Shown: positions 8,302 through 17,676, counted from the stretch's first letter. The stretch is DNA of 64,000 nt from a bacterium (GCA_902812405.1 CADDZI010000005.1:1-64000), one strand, 5' to 3'. The notes: a model not told the origin generated them from the sequence alone. Made by a program: numbers and translations.

Positions 8302-9590
8302 ACCGGCCGTCACGTTCGCAAGCTCTCTTCGAACAAGCCCAACGCTTCTTTCCGGGCGGCGTCAACTCACCCGTTCGCTCGTTTGCGGCGGTGGGAGGGA
8401 CCCCGCGCTTTTTGGTCCGTGGCCAAGGTGCGCGCGTGTACGATGCCGATGGGCGCGAATACGTCGACTACGTCGGATCGTGGGGCGCGCTGATCGCCGG
8501 GCACGCCCATCCCGCCATCGTGGATGCCATCGAGCGGACGGCGCGCAACGGAACATCCTTCGGCGCGCCGCATCCGGCAGAACTGGCGCTGGCCGAGCGC
8601 ATCCTGCGTGCCATGCCGGGCATCGAGATGCTGCGTTTCGTCAATTCGGGCACGGAAGCGGTCATGAGCGCGATCCGCGTGGCGCGTGCGTGGACCGGGC
8701 GCGACCTCATCCTGAAATTTGACGGCTGCTACCACGGCCACGCCGACGGCATGCTCGTGCGTTCGGGCTCGGGAGCCTTGACCCTAGGTATCCCAAGTTC
8801 CGGCGGCGTGCCGCGCGCGACTGCAGCACTGACGCTCGTCGCTCCCTACAACGACGTTGAGGCAGTGCACCGTCTGTTTGCCCGCCACCCGGACGACATC
8901 GCCTGCGTCGTGCTCGAACCCGTCGCCGCGAATATGGGACTCATTCTGCCGCAGCCTGATTTTTTGGCCTCGCTGGTTGAGGTGGCGCGGCGCCACGGCG
9001 CGCTTGTCATCTTCGACGAGGTAATCACCGGTTTTCGCGTTGCGCCGGGGGGCGCACAAGGCCGCTACGGCGTCCGCCCTGACCTCACGTGCCTGGGGAA
9101 AATCATCGGTGGTGGTCTCCCGGTGGGTGCTTTTGGCGGCCGGGCAGACGTCATGCAGCGCGTCGCACCGCTGGGCGACGTCTACCAAGCCGGCACGCTG
9201 TCCGGCAACCCGGTTGCCATGGCCGCCGGGGCCGCGCAATTGGACGTGCTGGCCCAGCCCGGCGTCTACGAGCGCCTGGAAGAACGCAGTGCGCTGCTTG
9301 CAACCGGCCTTGGGGAGGCGCTGGCAGGGCGGGCCACAATCGCCCGCTGTGGTTCGCTCATCGGCATCTGTTTTGCGGACGGTCCGATCGAGAATGCGGA
9401 CGACGTTCGGCGCACCGATGCGGCCGCCTATGCCACTTTCTTCCATGCGTTGCTCGACGAAGGCGTTGCGCTGGCACCCTCACCGTATGAGGTGGCCTTC
9501 GTCTCGTGCGCGCATAGCCCGGACGACGTACGTTTCACCGTCAAAGCCGCGGCGGCGGCCGCCGCCCGATTGTCGGGCGCTCGCCGCTAG
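8298..9590 (+). CDS. hemL: glutamate-1-semialdehyde 2,1-aminomutase
   Basis: HemL converts glutamate-1-semialdehyde to 5-aminolevulinate, the last step of the C5 pathway, using PLP/PMP. With GTG 8298 (GTGA overlap with the preceding gene) the product has 430 residues, the family norm. Clear features are FFPGGVNSPVRSF at the N-terminus, the substrate-lid sequence VNSGTEAVMSAIRVAR, FDEVITGFR, and the Schiff-base Lys in CLGKIIGGGLPVGA. Together with hemA it shows that this organism makes 5-aminolevulinate from glutamyl-tRNA. Confidence 0.97.
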   Translation: MNRPSRSQALFEQAQRFFPGGVNSPVRSFAAVGGTPRFLVRGQGARVYDADGREYVDYVGSWGALIAGHAHPAIVDAIERTARNGTSFGAPHPAELALAERILRAMPGIEMLRFVNSGTEAVMSAIRVARAWTGRDLILKFDGCYHGHADGMLVRSGSGALTLGIPSSGGVPRATAALTLVAPYNDVEAVHRLFARHPDDIACVVLEPVAANMGLILPQPDFLASLVEVARRHGALVIFDEVITGFRVAPGGAQGRYGVRPDLTCLGKIIGGGLPVGAFGGRADVMQRVAPLGDVYQAGTLSGNPVAMAAGAAQLDVLAQPGVYERLEERSALLATGLGEALAGRATIARCGSLIGICFADGPIENADDVRRTDAAAYATFFHALLDEGVALAPSPYEVAFVSCAHSPDDVRFTVKAAAAAAARLSGARR

Positions 9591-9732
9591 ACGCCGCCCT
9601 GGGGGCTCCCCGGTTCCCGCCGGAGCGGGTCCCTCGCGCGTGCGATCCCCCGCCCATGAGGCGACCTTTGCCCGGGTCCCCTCTGCTCGGGGAAAGGTAC
9701 GCCGCGCGGGCCTACCAAAAGGCGCATGAGTC

Positions 9733-11052
9733 ATGCCCATCGTGTCGTTGGGCCTCAGCCACCGCACCGCGCCGCCGGAGGTGCGCGACCGGCACGCCGT
9801 GCCGAGCGAGCGCATCGCCGAAGCGCTACAAGCTCTCAGCGAGTACCACGCGGTACGGGAGGCGGCAATCCTCTCGACCTGCAATCGTCTCGAGATCTAC
9901 GCGGACGTCGAGTCGTACGAGTCCGGCGTCGCCCACCTCAAGGAGTTCTTGACGACCTACCGCGCGATGCGGGTCGAGGACTTCGACAAGTACCTCTACA
10001 CCCTGCTCGGTGCGCAAGCCGTCGAACACCTGCTGCGCGTTGCGTGCGGCCTGGACTCGATGCTCCTCGGCGAACCCCAGATCATGCATCAGGTGAAGGA
10101 TGCCTTGCGCCTGGCTCACGCCGCGGGTTCGGTGGGGCCGCATTTGCATCGTCTGTTTCGCGTCGCGCTCCACGCCGGCAAAGAAGCCCGCCACCAAACC
10201 GCGATCGGGCGCAACGTCGTCTCCCTGGGCGCCGCCGCGGTCGAACTGGCGGCCACGCAATGCGATGTGTCGCGGGCGCGCTGCACCGTTATCGGTGCCG
10301 GCACCATGGGCACGACGGTCGCCAAACACCTGCACGTACGCAATCCCATGTCGCTGACGATCGTGAACCGCACGCTGCGGCGCGCCGCGAGCCTGGCGGA
10401 CATCGTCAGCGGAACGGCTTGTAGCATCGAGGCATTGCCGCGCGTGCTGGCGGAGAGCGATCTGGTTGTCAGCGCGGTGGGCTCGGGAGGTTACCTGATT
10501 ACCCAAGAGATGCTGCGCGCCGCGCGCGCGGCGGCCTCGGACGGGAGTCTCGTCATCGTCGATATCGGCGTGCCGCGCGACGTTGAGCCGTCGGCCGCGC
10601 TCTTGCGCGGCGTGCGTCTGTACTCGATCGAGGACCTGCGCGAGGTGGTCAACCAATCCCTACGAGAGCGGCGCGCCGAGATCCCGGCGGTTGAGGACAT
10701 CGTCATGCACCACGCGGCCGCCTACCAGCGGTGGTACCACGCGCGGGCTGTCGCGCCGCTCATTGCCGCCCTGCGTCGCAAAGCCGAAGCCATTCGTGCT
10801 CGTGAGATCGACCGGCTCTTTGCCCGGATGCCCGAATTGAACGAACGGCAACGCCAGATGGTCGTTGCCGCCAGCGCGTCGATCATCAACAAGCTGCTGC
10901 ACGGGCCGGTTGTCGCCTTGCGCGAACGCGCGACCCAGCAGCAGGTGTCCCTCCAGGCCCACCTGGCTGAGACGCTGCTCGATGCCGATGCGCTGAGCGA
11001 GCGCCTTGCCCGGCAACTTGACGCTCACGTGCAACACGACCAGCACTCATAA
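9733..11052 (+). CDS. hemA: glutamyl-tRNA reductase
   Basis: HemA reduces glutamyl-tRNA(Glu) to glutamate-1-semialdehyde with NADPH, the committed step of tetrapyrrole synthesis. The 439-residue protein has the catalytic Cys50 in ILSTCNRLE, the substrate motif LGLSHRTAP near the N-terminus, a Rossmann domain starting at VIGAGTMGTTVAKHL, and a C-terminal dimerisation helix region. It lies 142 bases after hemL, the widest gap in the operon. That gap contains GC-rich hairpins, so a separate promoter or attenuation site before hemA is possible, but I recognise no defined regulatory RNA. Confidence 0.97.
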   Translation: MPIVSLGLSHRTAPPEVRDRHAVPSERIAEALQALSEYHAVREAAILSTCNRLEIYADVESYESGVAHLKEFLTTYRAMRVEDFDKYLYTLLGAQAVEHLLRVACGLDSMLLGEPQIMHQVKDALRLAHAAGSVGPHLHRLFRVALHAGKEARHQTAIGRNVVSLGAAAVELAATQCDVSRARCTVIGAGTMGTTVAKHLHVRNPMSLTIVNRTLRRAASLADIVSGTACSIEALPRVLAESDLVVSAVGSGGYLITQEMLRAARAAASDGSLVIVDIGVPRDVEPSAALLRGVRLYSIEDLREVVNQSLRERRAEIPAVEDIVMHHAAAYQRWYHARAVAPLIAALRRKAEAIRAREIDRLFARMPELNERQRQMVVAASASIINKLLHGPVVALRERATQQQVSLQAHLAETLLDADALSERLARQLDAHVQHDQHS

Positions 11053-11112
11053 GGCGGGTGCGCCGGCCCGGGCAGATGGTCGGCTGGGTCGCCTGCGGCC
11101 TCACGGCTTGAC

Positions 11113-11883
11113 ATGAGTGCCCCGCTGACCGGCGTTCGGGTGCTGGTGACGCGGCCCCGAAAAGACGAGGACGAACTTAGCCGTCTTCTCGAGGCGCAGG
11201 GAGCGATCGTGACGCACCTGCCGTTGGTCGTTTTGGGGCCGCCGCCGGACGAAGCCGCGCTGCGCCGGGCTGTCGAGCGCGCGGATGAGTTTGCGTGGCT
11301 TGTCTTCACAAGTGCCGCAGGTGTGGAAGCCTTTGCCGATCACCGTACGGCCGACCGGCCTCTGCCTGGTGTTCGGCTTGCGGCAGTCGGGCCGGCAACA
11401 GCCCGTGCCGTGGCGGCTCGTCTGGGGCGTGCGGCGGACCTGGTGCCCGAGCGCTATGACGGCGAATCGCTGGCGCGTGCCTTGGAGACCCACACCCGGG
11501 TCGGGGATCGGATTCTCATCCTTGCGGCCGAAGGTGCACGCCCGGCACTCCGAGCTCATTTACGATCGGTGGGCCGGGAGGTCGAAAGCGTCGCCGCGTA
11601 CACGACCTTAGAAGTCCAGCCGCCCGAGGCGGCGGACATCGTCGCAGGAAGTGACGTCGTTACGCTGACCTCGGCGAGCGCCGTCCGTTCGCTCGTCCGC
11701 GCCTTGGGTCCGCAAGCAGCCTTGCGCCTGCGAGGCATCGTGGTGGCCTGCCTGGGTCCGGTCACGCTTCACGAAGCGCGTCACGCCGGTCTCCACGTCG
11801 AGGTCGTGCCGGATGCCGCCACCTTTGCCGGCTTCGTCGAAGCGCTGTGCACCTACTATACGACGCTTCCCGGCACGCCATAA
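11113..11883 (+). CDS. hemD: uroporphyrinogen-III synthase
   Basis: HemD cyclises hydroxymethylbilane to uroporphyrinogen III with inversion of ring D. The 256-residue protein shows the two-lobed HemD pattern: LTGVRVLVTRPR at the N-terminus, WLVFTSAAGVEAF, a middle AAVGPATARAV, then DVVTLTSASAVRSLV and ACLGPVTLHEARHAGL. Family sequence conservation is low, but these TS(A/P)..V and GP.T spots are diagnostic and the operon context is decisive. With hemC, hemB, hemL and hemA, the route from glutamyl-tRNA to uroporphyrinogen III is complete. hemE and later steps are not in the window. Confidence 0.92.
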   Translation: MSAPLTGVRVLVTRPRKDEDELSRLLEAQGAIVTHLPLVVLGPPPDEAALRRAVERADEFAWLVFTSAAGVEAFADHRTADRPLPGVRLAAVGPATARAVAARLGRAADLVPERYDGESLARALETHTRVGDRILILAAEGARPALRAHLRSVGREVESVAAYTTLEVQPPEAADIVAGSDVVTLTSASAVRSLVRALGPQAALRLRGIVVACLGPVTLHEARHAGLHVEVVPDAATFAGFVEALCTYYTTLPGTP

Positions 11884-12695
11884 TCACGCGCGCGGCGCTG
11901 GCGGCCGTGCCTGCGGCGAGCATTGTGTGGACGGCGTATCGCCTGCGCGCGCTGACTGTATCCGGAGCATGGGCTGCGCTGCTGACCGGTTGCGCGATGT
12001 TTGCCTTCGGCAGCCTGTGGCTTTCGGCAGCACTCTTGCTGTTCTTCGTCGGCGGAAGCGCGACGGGCAGACTTGGTACACCGCAGGCCGTGCAGGCCAG
12101 ATCGCGAGCTGCCAAAGGTTCCTGCCGCGATGCCGGGCAAGTTGCAGCCAACGGTGGAGTTGCCGTTCTCTGCGGCGCTGTAGCGGCGCTCCAGGCGTAT
12201 CACCTATCGGGCGCGAGTCTGAGGTGGACGGCTGCAGCGCTGGGAGCGCTGGCGGCGGCGTGCGGCGATACGCTCTCGACGGAATTGGGTGCGGCGCTGG
12301 GGCGAAACCCAAGAGACGTATTGACGTTGCGACCGGTCGTTGCCGGAACATCGGGCGGCGTGACGCTGGCCGGTCTGCTTGCAGCCTGCGGGGGTGGTGC
12401 GCTCGTCGGCCTGGCCGGCATCCTCGCGCCCGGCAACGCGTCGGCGGCACATTGGGTGCTCGGCGGGGCCTGCGCCGGTCTTGGGGGGAGCCTGGCCGAC
12501 TCGCTGCTGGGTGCAAGCTTGCAGGCGAGATGGCGCTGTTCGATCTGCGGCGAGCTCATCGAGACGCCCCATCACGATGCGTGCCAGGCGGCCGCTGCGC
12601 CCCAAAGCGGGCTGACGTGGCTGACAAATGATGGCGTGAACGCGGCGGCGACGGCCGCCGGCGCCGCGATCGGGTTTTTGCTGTTCAGGACATAA
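11847..12695 (+). CDS. DUF92 family integral membrane protein
   Basis: This is a TMEM19/VTE6-type DUF92 protein of up to 282 residues with about six or seven hydrophobic helices. Diagnostic stretches are AACGDTLSTELGAALGR, a conserved acidic site, and AGTSGGVTLAGLLAACGG. Plant members (VTE6) act as phytyl-phosphate kinases in tocopherol synthesis and bacterial members are uncharacterised, so a prenyl-phosphate role is only an analogy. The C-terminus carries CSICGELIE and HHDAC, a possible metal site. The GTG at 11847 overlaps hemD by 37 bases; GTG 11907 is an alternative start. It ends the haem operon. Confidence 0.75.
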   Translation: MHLLYDASRHAIITRAALAAVPAASIVWTAYRLRALTVSGAWAALLTGCAMFAFGSLWLSAALLLFFVGGSATGRLGTPQAVQARSRAAKGSCRDAGQVAANGGVAVLCGAVAALQAYHLSGASLRWTAAALGALAAACGDTLSTELGAALGRNPRDVLTLRPVVAGTSGGVTLAGLLAACGGGALVGLAGILAPGNASAAHWVLGGACAGLGGSLADSLLGASLQARWRCSICGELIETPHHDACQAAAAPQSGLTWLTNDGVNAAATAAGAAIGFLLFRT

Positions 12696-13030
12696 TCGCA
12701 CGGCAGTATCGGGTTGCCGCATCCTGCCGGAGCGGTGCCGGCTATGCGACCCGCAGTCCGCGCTCGTGCGGGCGCCGCGCGTCCAGGCTCAGCCCGGCTA
12801 ATCACCGCGCCCTGCGCCCCGCTCGTGCGCGTGCCGCAAGGATCGCATTCACGCCATACGCGCCGGCTGTAACGTGCGTCACACCTGCGTGACAGCCAAT
12901 GATGCCCACCCGCGGCGCTCGCCTAACGGATCGCGCGCGCCGGGCCGATGAAGGAACTAGGGCCGGGCCAACGTTGGCATCCCATGCCGGCTTAAGACTT
13001 CCGTCAGCACGGAGAGGAGAGCCATCCATT
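12696..13030. other. 335-base non-coding stretch before a methyltransferase gene
   Basis: No gene is supported. Near the 5' part there is an inverted repeat GTCAC-N6-GTGAC at 12878-12893. The last 100 bases contain several short GC-rich complementary stretches, and a GGAGAGGAG ribosome site at about 13010-13018 serves the gene at 13031. I compared the stretch by eye with common riboswitch cores (cobalamin, SAM, glycine, fluoride, guanidine) and found no match. It could still be a structured leader. Confidence 0.4.
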
Positions 13031-13933
13031 ATGGCCGTCGAGGTGACACAAAAGAGCGCAGCCGGCATTGCGCCGAACGGCCCGGCGGCCGGCGCGGCCC
13101 CAACGGTTGCCGGTCCGCTGGAGACCCTCCTGCGGGCCGCCGCCGGAGACAGCCAGCCGCCCCGTCCGTGGGTGGATGCAGGTTCCTATCCGTGGAATGA
13201 TGACGCGTTCTCCGCGCGTTTCGTGCGGCGCGTCAATTATCAGGACCTCTACGGAATGAAGGAGACGGGAGAAGATGTTGACGACCTGCTCGTGCTGCTG
13301 GCGCCGCGCGCCAAAGCCCGCCTGCTCGATCTCTGCTGCGGTAACGGCCGACATGCCATCGCCCTTGCACTGCGCGGCTACAAAATGACCGGCGTGGACG
13401 TCGGCCCGGGCGCCGTGGCGCTGGCCCGTGAGACCTCGCGCAATCTCGGGTTGGCCGTCGACTTTCGCCAGCTTGACGTTCTCACCGTGTCCTTTGAAGA
13501 CGCCTACGACGGCGTCTACCTCCTGTGCGGCGGTCTCTCGGACTTCAGCCCGGATGCGGCGCGAGACGTTCTGGCACGCGCCGCTCGGGCTCTCGTGCCC
13601 GGCGGCCTGTTGGTGTGCGAATTTTTGGATATTCAGGCGTCTCCGGCAGCGGTCACGCGCAGCTGGCGCTTCGTCCCCGCTGAGGCGTCGCTCTTCGCGG
13701 ACGCCGATCACCTACAGCTCGACGAGCTGTTCTACGATAAAGATGCAAAGGCCGAAGTACTGCGCTCCCACGTCGTCACGAGCGACGGGGCGACGCGGAC
13801 CTTCATGCGCTGCCGGCAGTACATGAGTGAGGACGACGTCCGCGCCGTGCTTGCCGGTGCGGGCCTGCAGCCTGTGAGTTTTGCGACCGGGAGCGCGCCG
13901 GGCTACCGGCGGGCGGTCGCCAAAAAACCGTAG
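13031..13933 (+). CDS. class I SAM-dependent methyltransferase
   Basis: This is a 300-residue protein with a Rossmann-type methyltransferase domain. The SAM-binding motif I is LLDLCCGNGRHAIALA near residue 100, followed by motif II VDVGPGAVALARE and an acidic/hydrophobic motif YDGVYLLCGGLSDF in place of motif IV. It resembles the broad Methyltransf_25 group, in which substrates cannot be read from sequence. The ATG at 13031 is preceded by GGAGAGGAG. It stands alone on the plus strand after a 335-base gap, so it is probably expressed on its own. Confidence 0.8.
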   Translation: MAVEVTQKSAAGIAPNGPAAGAAPTVAGPLETLLRAAAGDSQPPRPWVDAGSYPWNDDAFSARFVRRVNYQDLYGMKETGEDVDDLLVLLAPRAKARLLDLCCGNGRHAIALALRGYKMTGVDVGPGAVALARETSRNLGLAVDFRQLDVLTVSFEDAYDGVYLLCGGLSDFSPDAARDVLARAARALVPGGLLVCEFLDIQASPAAVTRSWRFVPAEASLFADADHLQLDELFYDKDAKAEVLRSHVVTSDGATRTFMRCRQYMSEDDVRAVLAGAGLQPVSFATGSAPGYRRAVAKKP

Positions 13934-13954
13934 ACGTCGTCCTTTGGGTCCGCG

Positions 13955-15142
13955 TCAGCGCAGTACGGCCGGATTGGGTAAGGCCGATCCCACGTAGTTG
14001 AAGCCTCCGTTGTCGGCACGGTAGAAGTAGATGTCGGGATCGAGCGGGTCGCCGTTGGGCCGGAAGGAGACATCTCCGATCACCGTGCGGAAGACGTCCG
14101 CCCCCAATTCGTGAATTAAGGCCTGCTTCTCGGTCGTGTGCGCGACGACGGCGGCGTTGATCGCCACCTGGGCGGCTGCATAGCCGAACAAAGCGTAGGC
14201 CGACAGGCGCCCGTGGTTTGCCTCGTAGCGTTGTTGGAAAACCTGCGCCGAGGGCATGAACTGCACGGGGGGCACGCAGGTCCCGACGAGCATGCCTTGT
14301 GCGGCCGATCCAAACGCTTTGTCGGCCAGCAGGGCGTTGCTGTAGAAGGTACCGGATGTCAACAGCGGCGCGGTGATCCCGGCTTTGCGCACGGCGATGA
14401 CCACCTTGCTCATGACGTTGCTCATGCCCGTGACGTACAGGTAGTCCGGGTTTTGGCTTGCCACCGCGGCGACGGTCTTGGCCAGGTCTTTCAGGTCGAC
14501 GTCGATCGGATAATCGACGACTTTGATTTTTGCGCTCTTAAGGTAGTTGACGAAGTTGGTCGCGGTGTCGTTGCCGTAGTCATCTTGCTCCCACAACACG
14601 GCGACGTTGGCGGGTTTGACCGTGCGCTCGACGTAACGGGCGGCCAACGCCCCCTCGATGGTATCCGGCGGGCACAAGCGGAAGACGTTGTCGTAGCCTT
14701 GCTGGGTCAAGGCGGCCAGGGAGGCTGTCGGGATGATGACGGGGATGCCGGCCTGGTGGTACACCGGCAAGGCCAAGAACGTCTCCTGGCCTCCCAGGTG
14801 ACCGATGACGACTGCTGTGCGCGGGTCGACGAGGGCAAATTGCGCTTCCTGCTGTGCGATGCCGGGATCACCCTGATCGTCGAAACTTTGCATCTGCCAG
14901 TAGAAGTCGGTCAACGAGCGAGCCTGGTTGGCGTCGTCAATCGCCGCCTGCACGCCGTTGGAGAGGTCGATGCCGTACTGCCGCTCAGGCCCCGAGAGCG
15001 GTGCCACAACCGCGATCAGGACAACCTTGGCGTACGGCGGCGGTCCCTCGTCTGCGCCGACGCTGTAGGGTACTGCCAGGCACGCGGCCAGGCTCAGCAC
15101 GGTGCACATCCGGCGCACCCACGGGGACGACCCAGACTTCAC
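13955..15142 (-). CDS. periplasmic branched-chain amino acid-type binding protein
   Basis: This is a type I periplasmic binding protein (Peripla_BP_6, LivK-like) of 395 residues. The N-terminus is a signal peptide ending near YSVGA-DE, and the mature protein begins with the family strand VVLIAVVAPLSGPERQYG and the ligand-loop segment TAVVIGHLGGQET. I use GTG 15142 because GAGGAGG lies six bases before it; an in-frame GTG 15 bases upstream lies before that site. No ABC permease or ATPase is adjacent. Instead it lies 20 bases after ubiA, as the third gene of the ubiD-ubiA operon, so it is an orphan receptor of unknown ligand. Confidence 0.85.
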   Translation of the reverse strand: MKSGSSPWVRRMCTVLSLAACLAVPYSVGADEGPPPYAKVVLIAVVAPLSGPERQYGIDLSNGVQAAIDDANQARSLTDFYWQMQSFDDQGDPGIAQQEAQFALVDPRTAVVIGHLGGQETFLALPVYHQAGIPVIIPTASLAALTQQGYDNVFRLCPPDTIEGALAARYVERTVKPANVAVLWEQDDYGNDTATNFVNYLKSAKIKVVDYPIDVDLKDLAKTVAAVASQNPDYLYVTGMSNVMSKVVIAVRKAGITAPLLTSGTFYSNALLADKAFGSAAQGMLVGTCVPPVQFMPSAQVFQQRYEANHGRLSAYALFGYAAAQVAINAAVVAHTTEKQALIHELGADVFRTVIGDVSFRPNGDPLDPDIYFYRADNGGFNYVGSALPNPAVLR

Positions 15143-15162
15143 GTTGATCCTCCTCACGTTCG

Positions 15163-16050
15163 TTACGGCTGGACGACGACCGACGCCGCGGTCGTCGCAA
15201 AGAACAACACCGAGAATGCCATGTTGGCGTTGAACACCGCCCGGTTGAGGGCAAAGACGTTGTGCTGGCGTGCGATGAGGAGTGATTCGTAGGCGACGAG
15301 CGCAACGGCCACGCCGATGCCAGCCCAGTAGGGGGCACGTACGCCGCTGGCCAGGCCAGCCCAGACGAGCGCGGCGACAAAGCCGACGTGCAGCGCCTGG
15401 CCGAGGTGCTCGGCGGCCGAGACTCCAAACTGCGCCGGCACCGAATGCAGGCCGGCGCTGCGGTCGAATGCACGGTCCATCAGGGCATAGAGCACGTCAA
15501 AGCCGGCGACCCACAGCGTGACCGCCGCAAACAGCAAAAGGCCGCCGGCTTCCACCTTGCCTCGCACGGCAATCCAGGCACCCAAGGGGGCTAGGCCGTC
15601 CACCGCGCCCAGCAGGAAATGCGAACCCCACGTCCAGCGCTTGGCCAGGGGATACAACAGCAGGGCCGCGGCTCCAATGGGTGCCAGCGCAAGGCACAGC
15701 CAGTTGAGCTGCCATGCCGCGACGATGAGCAGGCCCAAGCCCGCTGCAATGGTCCAGGCCATGACGGACGGCGCCAAGCGCCCGGAGGCGACGAGGCGGT
15801 CTTGCGTGCGGGGATTGCGCGCATCCAGCGGCGCGTCAAAGAGACGGTTGGCGGCCATTGCGGCGGTTCGTGCACCCACGACCGCCAGCGTGATCCACAG
15901 AATTTGATGTCCGCTGGGCACGCCGCGTGCGGCGAGGAGCGCCCCGGCATAGGCAAAGGGTAGCCCAAACAAGGTGTGCTCGACCTTCAACTCACGGCAC
16001 ACGTCGGAGGCGACCTGCCAAGGGCGGCGTCGTTGCATGTCTGACGTCAT
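15163..16050 (-). CDS. ubiA: UbiA family prenyltransferase (4-hydroxybenzoate polyprenyltransferase-like, MqnP-like)
   Basis: This intramembrane aromatic prenyltransferase has 295 residues and about eight helices. The first Asp-rich prenyl-diphosphate site is NRLFDAPLDARNPRTQDR near residue 69 (NxxxDxxxD), and the second is DVLYALMDRAFDRSAGLHS near residue 195 (DxxxD). ATG 16050 overlaps the ubiD stop as ATGA. In bacteria lacking ubiquinone, a UbiA/UbiD pair of this kind serves the futalosine menaquinone route (MqnP, MqnL). Since both genes are here together, I infer menaquinone rather than ubiquinone, with moderate confidence. Confidence 0.92.
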   Translation of the reverse strand: MTSDMQRRRPWQVASDVCRELKVEHTLFGLPFAYAGALLAARGVPSGHQILWITLAVVGARTAAMAANRLFDAPLDARNPRTQDRLVASGRLAPSVMAWTIAAGLGLLIVAAWQLNWLCLALAPIGAAALLLYPLAKRWTWGSHFLLGAVDGLAPLGAWIAVRGKVEAGGLLLFAAVTLWVAGFDVLYALMDRAFDRSAGLHSVPAQFGVSAAEHLGQALHVGFVAALVWAGLASGVRAPYWAGIGVAVALVAYESLLIARQHNVFALNRAVFNANMAFSVLFFATTAASVVVQP

Positions 16051-17510
16051 CTGCGTCCCCACTCCCCGAGGCCGAATTCGGCCCAGCGGCGCGTCACCGC
16101 CGCCTTGACGTCGTCGCTCATGACGGCAAGCAACGGCCACTCGCGCGTGTAGCCTTCCTCGGCGGTCTTGCGCGTCGCATCGATGCCCAGCTTCGTCCCG
16201 AGCAGGGGCAGGGGGGCCGCATGATCCAGCGCATCCACGGGGCCGGGTGCCAGGACGAGGTCGCGGCCGGCATCGACATTGTTGAAGACAGTCCACGCGG
16301 TCTGGCTGTAGTCGTGGACGTTGACGTCGTGGTCCACGACGACGATGGTGCGCGTCAGCATCATCATGTGCCCCAGCCCCCACAGCGCGTACATGACCTT
16401 GCGGGCCTGACCCGGATAGCGCTTGCGAATCGACACCAGAACGAGATTTTGGAAAACGCCTTCGGGCGGAAAGTCGTAGTCCACGATCTCGGGGATCATC
16501 TGCTGGAGAAACGGAAGGAAGAGCCGTTCCGTTGCCTTGCCCAGCCAAACGTCCTCCATCGGAGGCCGGCCGACGATCGTCGTCCAGTACACGGGATTGC
16601 GGCGGTGCGTGAGACAGGTGACGTGGAAGACGGGATAGTCTTCGGGAGGCGAATACACGCCGGTGTGGTCGCCGAACGGGCCCTCGCGGCGCAGCTCGCC
16701 GTTGTCGACGTAGCCTTCGAGCACGAATTCGGCTTCCGCCGGAACCTTAAGATCCACGGTCTTGCAGGCGACCAGGGGAACGCTGGCGCCCCGCAAAAAG
16801 CCCGCCAGCATCATCTCGTCCACGCCCGCCGGTAACGGCGCGCTGCCGGCGTAGACGGTCGCGGGGTCGGCTCCCAAGGCAACCGCTACGGGAATGCGGG
16901 CCGCGGCGGGCGATGCCTCCTGGTGTTCGCGGCCGTGCTTGTGTCGCTGCCAGTGCATGCCGGTCGTGCGGGCGTCGTACACCTGCATCCTATACATGCC
17001 GACGTTTTGGCTGCCCGAGACGGGATCTTTCGTGAAGACCAGGGGCAAGGTGATGTACGGGCCGCCGTCCAGCGGCCAGGTCGTCAAAATGGGCAGCCGG
17101 CGTAGGTCGACCTCATCATTCGTCAGGATGACCTCCTGACATGCCGCCCGGCTGACCGTGCGGGGAATCAGGGCCCGCAGGTCGCGCAGGTGTCCGAGCA
17201 GCCCCACGAGATCGGACAGCCGGCGTAGCCGCACGGCGTGCAGCAGGCTGCGCACGCGTTCGGCAAGATCGTCCAGACTGGCCACGCCGAGCGCGCGTGC
17301 CATGCGGGCAGGGGTCGCAAAGGCATTGATGAGGACGGGAAACGGCGACCCGCGCACGTTACGGAAAAGAAGAGCGGGCTGGTCGCCGCGCTTCATGCAG
17401 CGGTCGGCGATTTCGGTTATCTCGTAGCGTGGATCAACCGGGGCGTGTATCTCGTGGAGCTCGCCGTGCGCGCGCAAATCGGCGATGAAGGCCGCCAGGT
17501 TCGGATACAT
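16047..17510 (-). CDS. ubiD: UbiD family decarboxylase (menaquinone, MqnL-like)
   Basis: This is a prenylated-FMN-dependent decarboxylase of 487 residues, the normal UbiD length. Landmarks are LRAHGELHEIHAPVDPRYE at the N-terminus, the cofactor-binding stretch NVGMYRMQVYD followed by GMHWQRHKHG, and the catalytic acidic helix segment EAEFVLEGYVDNGE, then GPFGDHTGVYSP. It acts on a prenylated aromatic acid, most likely from the futalosine route. It starts the minus-strand operon with ubiA and the binding protein and diverges from the TolC-like gene. The UbiX/MqnM enzyme that makes the cofactor is not in the window. Confidence 0.95.
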   Translation of the reverse strand: MYPNLAAFIADLRAHGELHEIHAPVDPRYEITEIADRCMKRGDQPALLFRNVRGSPFPVLINAFATPARMARALGVASLDDLAERVRSLLHAVRLRRLSDLVGLLGHLRDLRALIPRTVSRAACQEVILTNDEVDLRRLPILTTWPLDGGPYITLPLVFTKDPVSGSQNVGMYRMQVYDARTTGMHWQRHKHGREHQEASPAAARIPVAVALGADPATVYAGSAPLPAGVDEMMLAGFLRGASVPLVACKTVDLKVPAEAEFVLEGYVDNGELRREGPFGDHTGVYSPPEDYPVFHVTCLTHRRNPVYWTTIVGRPPMEDVWLGKATERLFLPFLQQMIPEIVDYDFPPEGVFQNLVLVSIRKRYPGQARKVMYALWGLGHMMMLTRTIVVVDHDVNVHDYSQTAWTVFNNVDAGRDLVLAPGPVDALDHAAPLPLLGTKLGIDATRKTAEEGYTREWPLLAVMSDDVKAAVTRRWAEFGLGEWGRR

Positions 17511-17676
17511 CGGCCTGGCTCGTTCTCACGTGTTTCCGGCAAAGCCTTTGTCGCAACCACTGCCGGCTGTGTCAGGCGGCGCAGCCGCAGGCCGGAAGGA
17601 AAATAGTAAACCTCTTAACAATATGGCGCTAAACTATTTTCACCGGTTCGAGTTTTGTTGTCCACGAGGTGTCACC

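Noticed and set aside
12696-13030. Riboswitch upstream of the methyltransferase gene
   Set aside because: No core motif of a known class could be matched by eye. A covariance-model scan would decide, and without it there is no support.
14138-15292. Plus-strand open frame (384 codons) opposite the periplasmic binding protein
   Set aside because: The minus-strand gene has a signal peptide, ideal ribosome site and a recognised family; the plus frame is its shadow.
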